From assembly GCF_900167565.1 (NCBI RefSeq), contig NZ_FUZV01000001.1, positions 1,364,001-1,428,000 on the forward strand: DNA of 64,000 bases. Direction: 5' to 3'. Positions 10,207 to 23,200 of the stretch are shown piece after piece. The DNA is from Pseudoxanthomonas indica. GTDB lineage: Bacteria; Pseudomonadota; Gammaproteobacteria; Xanthomonadales; Xanthomonadaceae. The notes beneath the pieces are model-generated. The model was given only the letters and a program-made list of their open reading frames with translations. It searched no databases and had not been told where the DNA came from. Every line of letters starts with the position of its first letter. The stretch's first letter is position 1. The position numbers were made by a program, and so were the translations under genes.

Positions 10207-11220
10207 ATGACCACCGCATCGCAGAATCTCCCGCAACCGAAGATCGCCGTCGTCGGCTACGGCAGCCAGGGCCGCGCGCACGCGCTGAACCTGCGCGAGT
10301 CCGGCTTCGACGTCACCGTCGGCCTGCGCCCGGGCGGTCCCACCGAAGCCAAGGCCCAGGCCGATGGTTTCGTGGTCAAGGCGCCGGCCGATGCGGTCAA
10401 GGACGCCGACCTGGTCGCCGTGCTGACCCCGGACATGGTGCAGAAGCAGCTCTACAACGAGGTGCTGGCGCCCAACATGAAGCAAGGCGCCTGCCTGCTG
10501 TTTGCGCACGGCTTGAACGTCCACTACGGCCTGGTCACCCCGCGCGAAGACCTGGACGTGGTGCTGGTCGCGCCCAAGGGCCCGGGCGCGCTGGTCCGCC
10601 GCGAATACGAAATCGGCCGCGGCGTGCCCTGCATCTACGCGGTCTACCAGGACCAGAGCGGCCAGGCCGAAGCGCTGGCGCTGGCCTATGCCGGCGGCCT
10701 GGGTGGCGCGCGCGCCAACATCATCAAGACCACCTTCAAGGAAGAGACCGAGACCGATCTGTTCGGTGAGCAGGCCGTGCTGTGCGGCGGTGCGTCCTCG
10801 CTGGTGCAGGCCGGCTTCGAGACCCTGGTGGAAGCCGGCTACCAGCCGGAAATCGCCTACTACGAAGTGCTGCACGAGCTGAAGCTGATCGTCGACCTGT
10901 TCTACGAAGGCGGCATCACCCGCATGCTGGAATTCGTCTCCGAGACCGCGCAGTACGGCGACTACGTCAGCGGCCCGCGCGTGATCGACGCCAGCACCAA
11001 GCAGCGCATGAAGGACGTGCTGACCGACATCCAAGACGGCACCTTCACCAAGAACTGGATCGCCGAGTACGAAGCCGGCCTGCCCAACTACAAGAAGTTC
11101 AAGCAGGCCGATCTGGATCACCCGATTGAAGTCGTCGGCAAGCGCCTGCGCGCCAAGATGGTGTGGCTGCAGGCCAATGCTTCCCAGCCCGATACAGAAC
11201 AACAGGCCGCCGCTGCATGA
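10207..11220 (+). CDS. ilvC: Ketol-acid reductoisomerase (class I)
   Basis: 337-aa enzyme that isomerises and reduces acetolactate and acetohydroxybutyrate with NADPH and Mg2+. The N-terminal Rossmann motif is clear ([19 protein letters not shown]), followed by [13 protein letters not shown] and the metal-binding [12 protein letters not shown] and [11 protein letters not shown] blocks. Short, class I length. First structural gene after the attenuator, and its stop overlaps the ilvG start (ATGA), so the two are translationally coupled. Confidence 0.97.
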   Translation: MTTASQNLPQPKIAVVGYGSQGRAHALNLRESGFDVTVGLRPGGPTEAKAQADGFVVKAPADAVKDADLVAVLTPDMVQKQLYNEVLAPNMKQGACLLFAHGLNVHYGLVTPREDLDVVLVAPKGPGALVRREYEIGRGVPCIYAVYQDQSGQAEALALAYAGGLGGARANIIKTTFKEETETDLFGEQAVLCGGASSLVQAGFETLVEAGYQPEIAYYEVLHELKLIVDLFYEGGITRMLEFVSETAQYGDYVSGPRVIDASTKQRMKDVLTDIQDGTFTKNWIAEYEAGLPNYKKFKQADLDHPIEVVGKRLRAKMVWLQANASQPDTEQQAAAA

Positions 11221-12941
11221 ACGCCACCGTTGCCACTGCTCAACGCAATGGCGCCCGCTGGTTGACCCACGCCCTGGAAGCCGAGGGCGTGGACACGCTG
11301 TTCGGTTACCCGGGCGGCACCATCATGCCGTTCTATGACGCGCTGGTGGATTCAGGCTTGAAGCACATCCTGGTGCGGCACGAACAGGGCGCGGCACTGG
11401 CCGCCAATGGTTATGCCCGCGCCAGCGGTCGGGTCGGCGTGTGCGTGGCCACGTCCGGCCCGGGCGCATCCAACCTGGTCACCGGCATCGCCGATGCGAT
11501 GCTGGACTCGGTGCCGATGGTCTGCCTGACCGGACAGGTGGCAACGCCGCTGATGGGCACCGACGCGTTCCAGGAACTGGACGTGTTCGGCCTGACCCTG
11601 CCGATCGTCAAGCACAGCTTTGTCGCGCGTAGGGTCGACGATCTGCCGGAGATGGTCCGCGAAGCCTTCCGCATTGCGCGCGAAGGCCGGCCCGGCCCGG
11701 TGCTGATCGATCTGCCCAAGGACGTGCAGATGGCCGATGCCTCGCATCTGCCCGATCACGTGCCGGCGGCGGTGGACCCGCAACCGGCGCCGGCCGATGC
11801 CAAGCTGGCCGAAGCCCTGGCGGCGATTGCCGGCGCGGAGAAGCCGGTGATCTACGGCGGCGGCGGCATCTCGCTGTCCGAGGGCGTGGAAGCCTTCCGC
11901 CAGTTCGTCGACGCCACCCGCATCCCGACCGTGCTGACCCTGCGTGGCCTGGGCGCGCTGCCCGGCAACCACCCGCAGTTTCTGGGCATGCTGGGCATGC
12001 ACGGCACGCGCGCGGCCAACATGGCGGTGCAGGAAGCGGATCTGCTGATCGTGGTCGGTGCGCGCTTCGATGATCGCGCCACCGGCAAGCTGGCCGAGTT
12101 CGCGCCGTTCGCCCGCGTGATCCATCTGGATGCCGACGCGTACGAGATCTCCAAGCTGCGCAGCGCCGACATCGCCATCCCCGGCGACGTCGCCGCAGGT
12201 CTGCGCACGCTGAGCGCGGCGCGCAGCACCTGCGAGGAATGGCGCAAGCGTTGCGCCGGCAATCGCGAACGGCATGGCTTCCGCTACGACGCTCCGGGCA
12301 GCGACATCTATGCGCCGGCCCTGTTGAAGCGCCTGTGCGAAGTGGCGCCGGCCGACACCATCATCGCCTGCGACGTGGGCCAGCATCAGATGTGGGTGGC
12401 CCAGCACTGCAAGTTCAGTGATCCGCGCAATCACCTGACCAGCGGTGCACTGGGCACCATGGGCTTTGGCCTGCCGGCGGCGATGGGCGCGCAGTTCGCC
12501 TGTCCGGATCGCACGGTGGTGCTGGTCAGCGGTGACGGCAGCTTCATGATGAACGTGCAGGAGCTGACCACCATCGCCCGTTGCAAGCTGCCGGTGAAGA
12601 TCGTGCTGCTGGACAACAGCGCGCTGGGCATGGTGCGGCAGTGGCAGGAGCTGTTCTTCGCCGAGCGTTACAGCGAAATCGATCTGTCGGACAACCCCGA
12701 CTTCGCCGCGCTGGCGCGGGTGTTCGGCATCCCGGCCCAACGCATTGATCTGCGCAACCAGGTCGACGGTGCGCTGGCTGATCTTCTGGCCCAGCCCGGT
12801 CCGGCGCTGCTGCACGTCGCCATCGACATCAAGGCCAACGTCTGGCCGCTGGTGCCACCCAATCACGCCAACAGCACCATGTTGGACGCCAATCCCGCCA
12901 AGCAGAGTCCGGAGCCTTCCTCTCATGCGATACCGGCTTGA
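11217..12941 (+). CDS. ilvG: Acetolactate synthase, large (catalytic) subunit
   Basis: 574-aa thiamine-diphosphate enzyme that condenses pyruvate with pyruvate or 2-oxobutyrate. The catalytic Glu is in [19 protein letters not shown]. The ThDP/Mg motif is [14 protein letters not shown], continuing to [15 protein letters not shown] place the start at the ATG overlapping the ilvC stop (11217), which gives a normal length. It overlaps the following small-subunit gene by 17 bases. Pairing with an IlvM-type small subunit and not IlvN is why I use ilvG over ilvB or ilvI. Confidence 0.95.
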   Translation: MNATVATAQRNGARWLTHALEAEGVDTLFGYPGGTIMPFYDALVDSGLKHILVRHEQGAALAANGYARASGRVGVCVATSGPGASNLVTGIADAMLDSVPMVCLTGQVATPLMGTDAFQELDVFGLTLPIVKHSFVARRVDDLPEMVREAFRIAREGRPGPVLIDLPKDVQMADASHLPDHVPAAVDPQPAPADAKLAEALAAIAGAEKPVIYGGGGISLSEGVEAFRQFVDATRIPTVLTLRGLGALPGNHPQFLGMLGMHGTRAANMAVQEADLLIVVGARFDDRATGKLAEFAPFARVIHLDADAYEISKLRSADIAIPGDVAAGLRTLSAARSTCEEWRKRCAGNRERHGFRYDAPGSDIYAPALLKRLCEVAPADTIIACDVGQHQMWVAQHCKFSDPRNHLTSGALGTMGFGLPAAMGAQFACPDRTVVLVSGDGSFMMNVQELTTIARCKLPVKIVLLDNSALGMVRQWQELFFAERYSEIDLSDNPDFAALARVFGIPAQRIDLRNQVDGALADLLAQPGPALLHVAIDIKANVWPLVPPNHANSTMLDANPAKQSPEPSSHAIPA

Positions 12942-13170
12942 CCTGGTGTTGAAACCCGCCGAGGGCGCGCTGACGCGCGTGATCGGCATGGCCGAACGGC
13001 GCGGCTTCACCCCGCGTGCGATCAACGGCGAGCCGGCGATGGCCGATGGCCGCTGGCGCCTGCAGCTGGTGGTGGACGGCCAGCGTCCGCCGGAAACCCT
13101 GCGCCTGCAGATGCAGAAGATCTACGACTGCGAGTCGGTCGAGATCACGGAAGTGGAGGCGGCGTCGTGA
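12925..13170 (+). CDS. ilvM: Acetolactate synthase small subunit, ACT domain (IlvM-type)
   Basis: 81-aa protein made of a single ACT-like domain ([28 protein letters not shown] at the start). This is the size of IlvM regulatory subunits and half that of IlvN/IlvH. It stabilises the large subunit and sets its feedback sensitivity. The gene starts 17 bases before the end of ilvG, so production is coupled. After its stop the operon has its only gap, 114 bases, before ilvA. Confidence 0.88.
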   Translation: MRYRLDLVLKPAEGALTRVIGMAERRGFTPRAINGEPAMADGRWRLQLVVDGQRPPETLRLQMQKIYDCESVEITEVEAAS

Positions 13171-13284
13171 GCGTCGCCCACCCTTTCCGCGCGCTGCGCA
13201 CAACGCGAGCGGCACGGAGGTCGGTTCTCGGAAGGTCGCGCCGACTTCCGCTCAATCCGTGCGTTCTCTGTCCCGGCCTCGCAA

Positions 13285-14391
13285 ATGCCTGACGCCGGCC
13301 GCGCCCCCGCCAACGAAGAGCCGGACGTCGGTGACGTTCGCGTAGGCGTGGCTGATGTTCTGGCGGCGCAGGCTCGTCTGCGCCGCTACCTGCCCGTAAC
13401 TCCCATCCACAATGCCGAACGCTTTGGCGTCCTGCTGAAACTGGAGAACCTGCAGCGCACCGGTTCGTACAAGGTGCGCGGCGCGTTGAACGCGCTGCTG
13501 GCCGGGCACGAACGCGGTGACCGCCGTCCGGTCATCTGTGCCTCGGCCGGCAATCATGCGCAAGGCGTGGCGTGGTCGGCCTACCGGCTGGGCGTGCAGG
13601 CGATCACGGTGATGCCGCACGGCGCACCGGCGACCAAGATCGCCGGCGTCGCCCATTGGGGCGCGACCGTGCGCCAACACGGCAACAGCTATGACGAGGC
13701 CTTCGCGTTTGCGCGCGAGCTGGCCGAACAGAACGGCTACCGCTTCCTGTCGGCGTTCGATGACCCCGATGTCATCGCGGGCCAGGGCACGGTCGGCATC
13801 GAAATCGCGCCGTTCGCGCCGGACGTGGTGATCGTGCCGATCGGTGGCGGTGGCCTGGCCTCCGGCGTGGCACTGGCGCTGAAGTCGCAGGGCGTGCGCG
13901 TGATTGGCGCGCAGGTGGAAGGCGTGGACTCGATGGCCCGCGCGATCCGCGGCGACATCGCGGCGCGCGATCCGGTCGCCTCGCTGGCCGACGGCGTGCG
14001 CGTCAAGGTGCCCGGCTTCCTGACCCGCCGCCTGTGCAGCCAGTTGCTGGATGACGTGGTGATCGTGCGCGAAGCCGAGCTGCGCGAGACCGTGGTGCGG
14101 CTGGCGCTGGAAGAACATGTGATCGCCGAGGGCGCCGGCGCGCTGGCGCTGGCCGCCGGCCGGCGCGTAGCCGGCAAGCGCAAATGCGCGGTGGTGTCCG
14201 GCGGCAACATCGACGCCAGCGTGCTGGCGCAGTTGCTGTCCGACGTGCGTCCGCGCCCACCGCGCAAGCCGCGCCGACGCAACCGCGAAGGCGAGCCTGC
14301 ACTTAGCCCGCCCGCCAAGGCCGCTCCCGCTTCTACTCTTTCCCTGGCCCCGCCGCCGCCCCGCTCCCGCCGCGTTGCCACTGTCGTATAA
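13285..14391 (+). CDS. ilvA: Threonine dehydratase, short form without ACT regulatory domain
   Basis: 368-aa fold-type II PLP enzyme that deaminates threonine to 2-oxobutyrate, the first step towards isoleucine. PLP Lys63 lies in TGSYKVRGALN, the cofactor-binding SAGNHAQGVA follows, and the phosphate-binding loop is PIGGGGLASG. The catalytic domain ends near residue 318. No C-terminal ACT domain follows, only about 45 residues rich in Pro, Arg and Ala (RPRPPRKPRRR...). It is therefore TdcB-like in architecture but sits in the biosynthetic operon. Other annotators may use tdcB. Whether the enzyme is isoleucine-sensitive cannot be seen. Confidence 0.9.
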   Translation: MPDAGRAPANEEPDVGDVRVGVADVLAAQARLRRYLPVTPIHNAERFGVLLKLENLQRTGSYKVRGALNALLAGHERGDRRPVICASAGNHAQGVAWSAYRLGVQAITVMPHGAPATKIAGVAHWGATVRQHGNSYDEAFAFARELAEQNGYRFLSAFDDPDVIAGQGTVGIEIAPFAPDVVIVPIGGGGLASGVALALKSQGVRVIGAQVEGVDSMARAIRGDIAARDPVASLADGVRVKVPGFLTRRLCSQLLDDVVIVREAELRETVVRLALEEHVIAEGAGALALAAGRRVAGKRKCAVVSGGNIDASVLAQLLSDVRPRPPRKPRRRNREGEPALSPPAKAAPASTLSLAPPPPRSRRVATVV

Positions 14392-14403
14392 GGAATCCCG
14401 CTG

Positions 14404-15951
<1,548 letters not shown>

Positions 15952-15968
15952 CCACCAGGAATCCCAGC

Positions 15969-17393
15969 ATGACCTCCGCGCCACGCACCTTGTTCGACAA
16001 ACTGTGGGACGCCCACGTCGTCACGCCTGAAACCAGCACCGCACCCGCGGTGCTGTATATCGATCTGCACCTGATCCACGAAGTCACCTCGCCGCAAGCC
16101 TTCACCGAACTGGCGTCGCGCGGCCTGAAGCCACGCCGCCCGGATCGCACCAAGGCGACGATGGATCATTCCACCCCGACCCTGCCGGCCGGCGCCGACG
16201 GCAAGCTGCCCTACTACACCGCGGCCGCCGAAACCCAGGTCAACACGCTGGCGCGCAACTGCGCCGCGCATGGCATCGAACTGTTCGACATGAACTCCGA
16301 TCACCGCGGCATCGTCCACGTGATTGCACCGGAGCTGGGCTTCACCCAACCGGGCATGACGATCGTCTGCGGCGACAGCCACACCTCCACCCACGGCGCA
16401 TTCGGTGCGCTGGCGTTCGGCATCGGCACCAGCGAAGTCGGCCACGTATTGGCCACCCAGTGCCTGCTGCAGCGCAAGCCCAAATCGATGGCGATCAGCG
16501 TGGAAGGCGAACTGGCGCCGGGCGTGGGCGCCAAGGACGTAATCCTGCACATCATCGGCGTGATTGGCGTCAACGGCGGCACCGGCCATGTGATCGAATA
16601 CCGCGGCTCGACCATCCGCGCGATGGACATGGAGCAGCGGATGACCCTGTGCAACATGTCGATTGAAGCCGGCGCACGTGCCGGCATGGTGGCGCCGGAC
16701 CAGACCACCTTCGACTGGCTGGCCAAGGCCCCGCGTGCGCCCAAGGGTGCGGCGTTCGAGGCGGCCGTGCAGGCCTGGAACCAGTTGCACAGCGAAGACG
16801 GCGCGAGTTTCGACAGCGAGGTGCGCATCGATGCCGCCGACATCCGCCCGACCCTGACCTGGGGCACGCATCCTGGCACGGCCATCGCGGTGGACCTGCC
16901 CATTCCCGCCGCCAATGACGCGGCTGCGCGCAAGGCGCTGGATTACATGCACCTGGATGCCGGCCACGCGCTGGCGGGTACGCCGGTGGACGTGGTGTTT
17001 GTCGGCTCGTGCACCAATGGTCGACTGAGCGACATGCGTGAAGTGGCGTCAGTGTTGCGCGATCGCCACGTCGCCGCACGCGTACGCATGCTGGTCGTGC
17101 CCGGATCCGAACAGGTCAAGCGCGAAGCCGAGACCGAAGGCATCGATGCCATCGTGCGTGCCGCCGGCGCCGAATGGCGCGAGCCGGGCTGCTCGATGTG
17201 CATCGCCATGAACGGCGATCTGGTCGCACCCGGCCAGCTGGCGGTAAGCACCAGCAACCGCAATTTCGAAGGCCGCCAGGGACCGGGTTCGCGCACCTTG
17301 CTGGCCTCGCCGCTGAGCGCGGCCTGGGCGGCGGTGAATGGAAAAGTCAGTGACCCGCGCGATTTGTTTGCCGCGCACAAGGAGGTGGCGTGA
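15969..17393 (+). CDS. leuC: 3-Isopropylmalate dehydratase, large subunit
   Basis: 474-aa aconitase-family subunit that, with LeuD, isomerises 2- to 3-isopropylmalate. The cluster-binding cysteines are seen in [14 protein letters not shown] and in [18 protein letters not shown] and [12 protein letters not shown] are family signatures. I chose the ATG at 15969 because AGGAA lies about nine bases before it. An ATG at 15948 that overlaps the leuA stop would add seven residues and is the alternative. The last codons contain a strong AAGGAGG that serves leuD. Confidence 0.95.
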   Translation: MTSAPRTLFDKLWDAHVVTPETSTAPAVLYIDLHLIHEVTSPQAFTELASRGLKPRRPDRTKATMDHSTPTLPAGADGKLPYYTAAAETQVNTLARNCAAHGIELFDMNSDHRGIVHVIAPELGFTQPGMTIVCGDSHTSTHGAFGALAFGIGTSEVGHVLATQCLLQRKPKSMAISVEGELAPGVGAKDVILHIIGVIGVNGGTGHVIEYRGSTIRAMDMEQRMTLCNMSIEAGARAGMVAPDQTTFDWLAKAPRAPKGAAFEAAVQAWNQLHSEDGASFDSEVRIDAADIRPTLTWGTHPGTAIAVDLPIPAANDAAARKALDYMHLDAGHALAGTPVDVVFVGSCTNGRLSDMREVASVLRDRHVAARVRMLVVPGSEQVKREAETEGIDAIVRAAGAEWREPGCSMCIAMNGDLVAPGQLAVSTSNRNFEGRQGPGSRTLLASPLSAAWAAVNGKVSDPRDLFAAHKEVA

Positions 17394-17974
17394 TGAGTGG
17401 CTTCCAGCAATTGCGCTCGCGCAGCGTGGTCCTGCGCCAGACCAACATCGATACCGACCAGATCATTCCGGCGCGCTTCCTGTCCACCACCGAGCGTTCG
17501 GGGCTGGGCAGGCACGCGTTCAATGACTGGCGCTGGCAGGCCGATGGCGCGCCGAATCCGGAGTTCCCGTTCAACCAGCCCGCCAATGCGGATCGCCAGA
17601 TCCTGCTGGCTGGGCGCAACTTCGGCTGCGGCTCCTCGCGTGAGCATGCACCGTGGGCGCTGGTGGATCTGGGCTTGCGCGCCATCGTCAGCAGCGAGAT
17701 TGCCGACATCTTCCGCAACAACAGCTTGAAGAACGGCCTGGTGCCGGTTGTGCTGGCCGAAGAGGACGTGCAGAAGCTGATGGAACGTCCCGACGATGAG
17801 CTGCTGATCGACGTGGCCGCCTGCGAACTGCGCACGCCCGATGGCCGCACGTATCCCTTCCCGCTGGACGCCTTCGCCCAGACCTGCCTGCTGGAAGGCG
17901 TCGACGAACTGGGCTACCTGCTGGCCCGCCAGGCCGATATCGAACATTACGAGGACACCCGCTATGCACAGTGA
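17393..17974 (+). CDS. leuD: 3-Isopropylmalate dehydratase, small subunit
   Basis: 193-aa swivel-domain partner of LeuC. The motifs [10 protein letters not shown] and [17 protein letters not shown] are intact, and length is normal for the long (gamma-proteobacterial) LeuD form. The ATG at 17393 shares one base with the leuC stop (TGATG) and has AAGGAGG just upstream, a good sign of coupled translation. It overlaps leuB by 11 bases. Confidence 0.95.
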   Translation: MSGFQQLRSRSVVLRQTNIDTDQIIPARFLSTTERSGLGRHAFNDWRWQADGAPNPEFPFNQPANADRQILLAGRNFGCGSSREHAPWALVDLGLRAIVSSEIADIFRNNSLKNGLVPVVLAEEDVQKLMERPDDELLIDVAACELRTPDGRTYPFPLDAFAQTCLLEGVDELGYLLARQADIEHYEDTRYAQ

Positions 17975-19052
17975 AATCGCCGTCCTGCCAGGCGACGGCA
18001 TTGGTCCGGAAGTCACCGCCGCCGCCATCAAGGTGCTGCGCAAAGTGGCAGACCGCCACGGCCATGATCTGGTCTTCAACGAATACGACATCGGCGGTAT
18101 CGCCATCGATCGTCATGGCGAGCCGCTGCCGGCCGCCACCCTGGCCGGTTGCCAGCGCGCCGATGCGGTTCTGCTGGGCGCAGTCGGTGGACCCAAGTGG
18201 TCCGATCCGAATGCCAAGGTGCGCCCGGAACAGGGCCTGCTGGCCCTGCGCAAAGGCCTGGGTCTGTTCGCCAACCTGCGCCCGGTGCGTCCGCACCCGG
18301 CCGCCTTGAATGCCTCGCCGATCAAGCCGCACCTGCTGACCGGCGTGGACATCCTGGTGGTGCGCGAGCTGACCGGCGGCATCTACTTCGGTGACAAGAC
18401 CCGCGATGCCGACAGCGCCAGTGATCTATGCCGCTACACGGTGGAGGAAATCGAGCGCGTGGTGCGCAGCAGTTTCCGCCTGGCCCGGCAGCGCCGCGGC
18501 TTCGTCGCCTCGGTCGACAAGGCCAACGTGCTGGAAACCTCGCGGCTGTGGCGCGACGTCACCAGCCGCATCGCCCGCGAGGAATTTCCGGACGTGCGGC
18601 TGGAACATGTGCTGGTCGATTCGATGGCCATGCACCTGCTGTCCAAGCCGCGCGAGTTCGATGTGATCGTCACCGAGAACATGTTCGGCGACATCCTGAC
18701 CGACGAAGCCTCGATGCTGGCCGGCTCGCTGGGCCTGTTGCCGTCGGCCTCACTGGGCGACGGCAAGCGTGGCCTGTACGAGCCGATCCATGGCTCGGCG
18801 CCGGATATCGCCGGCAAGGGCATCGCCAATCCCTACGCCACCATCCTCAGCTGCGCGATGCTGTTGCGGCATTCGCTGGGATGGGAAGATGAGGCGGCCT
18901 GCATCGAACGCGCGGTGGATGCGGCCTTGAATGCGCAGGCCTTCACCAATGATCTGGCCCCGGGCGGGCGCGGCATCTCGACCACGGCCGCTGCCGAGGC
19001 GGTGATCGCGCAGTTGGAAGAGCATTGCTACGTGGCGGATCTGCGCGACTGA
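17964..19052 (+). CDS. leuB: 3-Isopropylmalate dehydrogenase
   Basis: 362-aa NAD-dependent enzyme that oxidatively decarboxylates 3-isopropylmalate. It opens [13 protein letters not shown] and carries the substrate-binding [25 protein letters not shown] and the metal-binding [16 protein letters not shown]. The start at 17964 lies inside the end of leuD and gives the family-standard N-terminus. Last gene of the branched-chain operon. The 85 bases to the racemase show no clear terminator, so read-through is possible. Confidence 0.96.
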   Translation: MHSEIAVLPGDGIGPEVTAAAIKVLRKVADRHGHDLVFNEYDIGGIAIDRHGEPLPAATLAGCQRADAVLLGAVGGPKWSDPNAKVRPEQGLLALRKGLGLFANLRPVRPHPAALNASPIKPHLLTGVDILVVRELTGGIYFGDKTRDADSASDLCRYTVEEIERVVRSSFRLARQRRGFVASVDKANVLETSRLWRDVTSRIAREEFPDVRLEHVLVDSMAMHLLSKPREFDVIVTENMFGDILTDEASMLAGSLGLLPSASLGDGKRGLYEPIHGSAPDIAGKGIANPYATILSCAMLLRHSLGWEDEAACIERAVDAALNAQAFTNDLAPGGRGISTTAAAEAVIAQLEEHCYVADLRD

Positions 19053-19137
19053 GGCCATACCAGGCCGGGCGGCGCCAGCGCTGCCCGGCCGATGCGCGCT
19101 CGCACACGCCACGACCTTCTGTGGCTAGACTGCACGC

Positions 19138-19830
19138 ATGAAGACCATCGGCCTGATCGGCGGCATGAGCTGGGAATCGACGATTCCCTTCTACCGCATC
19201 CTCAACCAGACCATCGCCCAGCGCCTGGGCGGTTTCCACTCGGCGCGCGTACTGCTGCACAGCGTGGACTTCGACGATTACGAACGGTTGCAGCGCAGCG
19301 GCGACTGGGACCAGGCCGGCGCATTGCTGGCCGAAGTCGCGCGCGGACTGGAAGCGTCAGGCGCCGATTTCCTGGTGATCTGCAGCAACACCATGCACAA
19401 GGTGGTCAACGAGGTGGAGGCGGCCATCGCCATCCCGGTCCTGCATGTGGTCGACCCCACCGCGACAGCGATCACCCAGGCCGGACATTCGGTGGTCGGC
19501 CTGCTGGGCACGCGCTTCACCATGGAAGAGGCGTTCTACCGGGATCGGCTCGCGGCCAGGGGTTTGCAGGTGGTGATCCCCGAGGCCGATGATCGCGACA
19601 CCGTGCATCGCGTGATCTATCAGGAGCTGTGCCAGGGCGTGGTGTCCGATGTCTCGCGCCAGGCATATCGCGGCATCATGGCGCGGCTGGTGGCGCAAGG
19701 CGCGACCGCCATCATCCTGGGCTGCACGGAAATCTCGTTGTTGGTGGGCGCGGACGACGCCAGCGTGCCGCTGTTCGACACGACCCGGCTGCACGCCACG
19801 GCCACCGCCGACATGGCGTTGTCGGCGTGA
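19138..19830 (+). CDS. Aspartate/glutamate racemase family protein
   Basis: 230-aa Asp/Glu racemase-superfamily enzyme. Both catalytic cysteines are present, Cys in VICSNTMHK and Cys in ILGCTEISLL, in the two-domain pseudo-symmetric arrangement. It begins KTIGLIGGMSWEST, typical of the YgeA/aspartate-racemase branch (cofactor-independent, stereo-inversion of an amino acid). The actual substrate is not determined by sequence. Its stop overlaps the GTG start of the phosphatase gene that follows. Confidence 0.88.
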   Translation: MKTIGLIGGMSWESTIPFYRILNQTIAQRLGGFHSARVLLHSVDFDDYERLQRSGDWDQAGALLAEVARGLEASGADFLVICSNTMHKVVNEVEAAIAIPVLHVVDPTATAITQAGHSVVGLLGTRFTMEEAFYRDRLAARGLQVVIPEADDRDTVHRVIYQELCQGVVSDVSRQAYRGIMARLVAQGATAIILGCTEISLLVGADDASVPLFDTTRLHATATADMALSA

Positions 19831-20165
19831 GCCTGCGGGTGCTGTTCCTGTGCAGCCAGAACCGGCTGCGCAGTCCTACTGCCGAACAGGTGTTCGCGGA
19901 CTGGCCGGGGATCGAAACGTCGTCGGCAGGCCTGAACCAGGATGCGGAGAATCCGCTCACACCGGAACTGCTGGCCTGGTCGCAGCTGGTGTTCGTGATG
20001 GAGCGTGCGCATCGGAACAAGCTGTCCAGCCGGTTCAAGCAGCACTTGAACGGCCAGCGTGTGATCTGCCTCGACATCCCCGACGACTACAGCTATATGG
20101 ACCCGGACCTGGTCAAGCTGCTGCGGGCCAAGGTGCCGCGCTTTCTGCCAGCCGATCGCGGGTGA
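19827..20165 (+). CDS. Low-molecular-weight protein tyrosine phosphatase-like protein
   Basis: 112-aa protein with the P-loop CX5R(S/T) motif near its N-terminus (LFLCSQNRLRSPTAEQ) and a SSAGL segment, as in small protein tyrosine phosphatases. The late acid DPDLVK region is compatible with the family's catalytic Asp loop. It is shorter than typical LMW-PTPs (about 150 aa) and resembles the compact COG4551-type group. The GTG at 19827 overlaps the racemase stop (GTGA) and sits directly at the conserved first strand. Confidence 0.8.
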   Translation: MSLRVLFLCSQNRLRSPTAEQVFADWPGIETSSAGLNQDAENPLTPELLAWSQLVFVMERAHRNKLSSRFKQHLNGQRVICLDIPDDYSYMDPDLVKLLRAKVPRFLPADRG

Positions 20166-20205
20166 ATCGCGCGGGAAGGCGGCACGCCGTCCCGCGCCAG
20201 AGGCT

Positions 20206-23200
20206 TCATTGACCGGCCGCCTCGCCCGACTCTTCCGGCTTGACCTTGAACCACGCCGCATACAGCGCCGGCAAAAACAACAGCGTCAGCAAGGTCGCCA
20301 CGGTCAGGCCACCCATGATCGCCACCGCCATCGGCCCGAAGAATGCACTGCGCGACAGCGGAATCATCGCCAGCACGGCCGCCAGCGCGGTCAGCACGAT
20401 GGGACGGAAGCGGCGCACGGTGGCGTCGATGATCGCGTGCCAGCGATCGTGGCCGGCATCGATGTCCTGCTGGATCTGATCTACCAGGATCACAGAGTTG
20501 CGCATGATCATGCCGGCCAGGGCGATCGTGCCCAGCATGGCGACAAAGCCAAACGGCACCCGGAAGATCAGCAGCGCGAGGGTCACGCCAATCAGTCCCA
20601 GCGGGGCGGTCATCGCCACCAGCGCCATACGCGGGAAGCTGCGCAGCTGGAGCATAAGCAAGGTCGCCACCACCAGCAGGAACAGCGGCATGCCGGCGTT
20701 GATGGAGTTCTGCCCGCGCGCCGAGTCTTCGACCGTACCGCCGGTCTGCAGCAGGTAGCCTTCCGGCAGGCTGGCACGCACCTTCTCCAACGTCGGCATG
20801 ATCTGGGCGATCACGGTCGGCGCAGTGAGCGAATCGGTGTTGATGTCGGCACGCACGGTCACCGTGGGCAGGCGATCGCGATGCCAGATGATGCCGTCCT
20901 CGAACTCGTAATGCAGGGTGGCAATCTGCGACAGCGGCACGCTGGCGCCGCTGGTGGTCGGCACCGCCAGGCTGCCGAGCAGATCCATGCGCGCACGTTC
21001 CTGCTCCGGGCCGCGCAGCAGGATCTCGACCAGTTCGTTGCCTTCGCGATACGTGCTGACGTGCAGACCCGACAAGGAACTGGTCAGGAAGTTGGACACC
21101 TGCGCCGTGCTCACGCCCAGCGCGCGTGCCCGGTCCTGATCGATTTCCAGGCGGACGATCTTGCTCGGTTCATCCCAGTCCAGGTTGACGTTGGCCACGT
21201 TGGGATTGGCGCGCACCTTGTCCGCCACCTGCTGGGCCAGCGCCTGCACGCGGTCGATGTGCTCGCCGGAGACGCGGAACTGCACCGGATAACCCACCGG
21301 CGGTCCGTTCTCCAGCCGGGTCACGCGGAACTGGATGTCGGGGAACTGCGGCGCGACCTCGTTGATCAGCCACTTGCGAGTGGCTTCGCGCGCTTCGATG
21401 TCATTGGTCAGCACCACGAACTGCGAAAAGTTGGCCTGCGGCAGCTGTTGATCCAACGGCAGGTAGAAACGCGGAGAACCGGTGCCGACATAGGCGACGT
21501 AGTTCTGCACGCCCTCGCGCTTGGCCAGCAGCTTCTCCAGCTTGTGCGCCTGCGCGTCGGTGGCCTTGAGCGAGCTGCCTTCGGCCAGTTCCAGATCCAC
21601 CATCAGTTCCGGCCGCACCGAATCCGGGAAGAACTGCTGCGGCACGAAACGGAACAGCACGATGGACAGCACGAACGCCAGCACGGTGATGCCGATCACC
21701 AGCCAGCGATGGCGCAGGCAAGCATCGAGCAGCTTGCGGAAGCGCTGGTAGAACGGCCGCTGATAGGGATCGTGATCGTGGTGATCGCCGCTCGGCGGCT
21801 GCAACCAGCCGGCGAAGGCCGGATGGCGATCGGCCCAGCGCGCGCGTTGGGCGTGCCAGCGCGCGGCCAGTGAGCCGGGCTTGGGCGCACGCGGCTGGCC
21901 GAGGTCCGGCAGCATCTTGTCGCCCAGGTAGGGAATGAACAGTACGGCGGCAATCCAAGACACCACCAATGCGATGGTGACCACCTGGAACAGCGAGCGC
22001 GTGTATTCACCGGTGCTCGATGCGGCGGTGGCGATCGGCAGGAAGCCCGCCGCCGTGACCAGCGTGCCGGTCAGCATCGGAAAGGCGGTGGACTCGTAGG
22101 CAAAGCTGGCCGCCTTCAGGCGGTCATAGCCCTGCTCCATCTTGATGGCCATCATCTCCACCGCGATGATCGCGTCATCCACCAGCAGCCCCAGCGCCAG
22201 CACCAGCGCGCCCAGCGAAATCTTGTGCAGGCCGATGCCAAAGTAATGCATCACCGCGAACGTCATCGCCAGCACCAGCGGAATCGAGACCGCCACCACC
22301 AGGCCGGTACGCAGCCCCAGCGAGAAGAAGCTCACCACCAGCACGATGATCACCGCCTCGGTGAGCACGCGCACGAATTCACCGACGGATTCTTCCACCG
22401 CGTGCGGCTGGTCCGAGACCTTGCGCAGCTGCATGCCCACCGGCAGGGTTTTCTGCAGGCGCTGGAATTCCTTCTCCAGCGTGTCGCCCAGCTTGAGGAT
22501 GTCGCCGCCGTCCTTCATCGCCACCGCGATGCCCAGCGCGTCCTCGCCCATGAAGCGCATGCGCGGCGCCGACGGATCGGCAAAACCGCGATGCACGTCG
22601 GCGATGTCGCCCAGTTTGACCGTGCGGCCATTGGCATGGATGGGGAACTGGCGGATCTGTTCGACTGATTCGAACTCGCCACTGACCCGCAACTGCACCC
22701 GATCACTGGGCGTCTCGAAGAAGCCGGTGGGCGTCATCGCGTTCTGCTCGTCCAGCGCCTGCTGCACGGCGGTCAGCGGAATGCCCAGCGTGGCCAGCTT
22801 GGTGTTGGACAGCTCAACCCAGATTTTCTCGTCCTGCAGGCCAACCAGCTCGACCTTGCCCACGTCGGGCACGCGCTGCAGCTCCAACTGCACGCGATCG
22901 GCATAGTCCTTGAGCACGGCGTAGTCAAAACCCTGGCCGGTCAGTGCGTAGATGTTGCCGAAAGTGTCGCCGAATTCGTCGTTGAAGAACGGCCCGACCA
23001 CGCCCTCGGGCAAGGTGTAGCGGATGTCGCCGACCTTCTTGCGCACCTGGTACCAGAGCTCGGGAATGTCCTTGGAGTGCAGCGAGTCGCGCGCCATGAA
23101 GATGACCTGCGATTCGCCGGCGCGCGAGTAGGAGCGGATGAACTCGTACTTGCCGGTGGTCATCAGCGCTTTTTCGATGCGCTCGGTGACCTGCTTGGAG

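Noticed and set aside
13171..13284. Possible small gene in the ilvM-ilvA gap
   Set aside because: A GTG overlapping the ilvM stop is not in the ilvA frame, and no frame with a start, a ribosome site and protein-like sequence was found.
20209..21873. Long plus-strand frame opposite the RND permease
   Set aside because: Antisense shadow, His/Gln/Arg-rich, with no start signal or domain.
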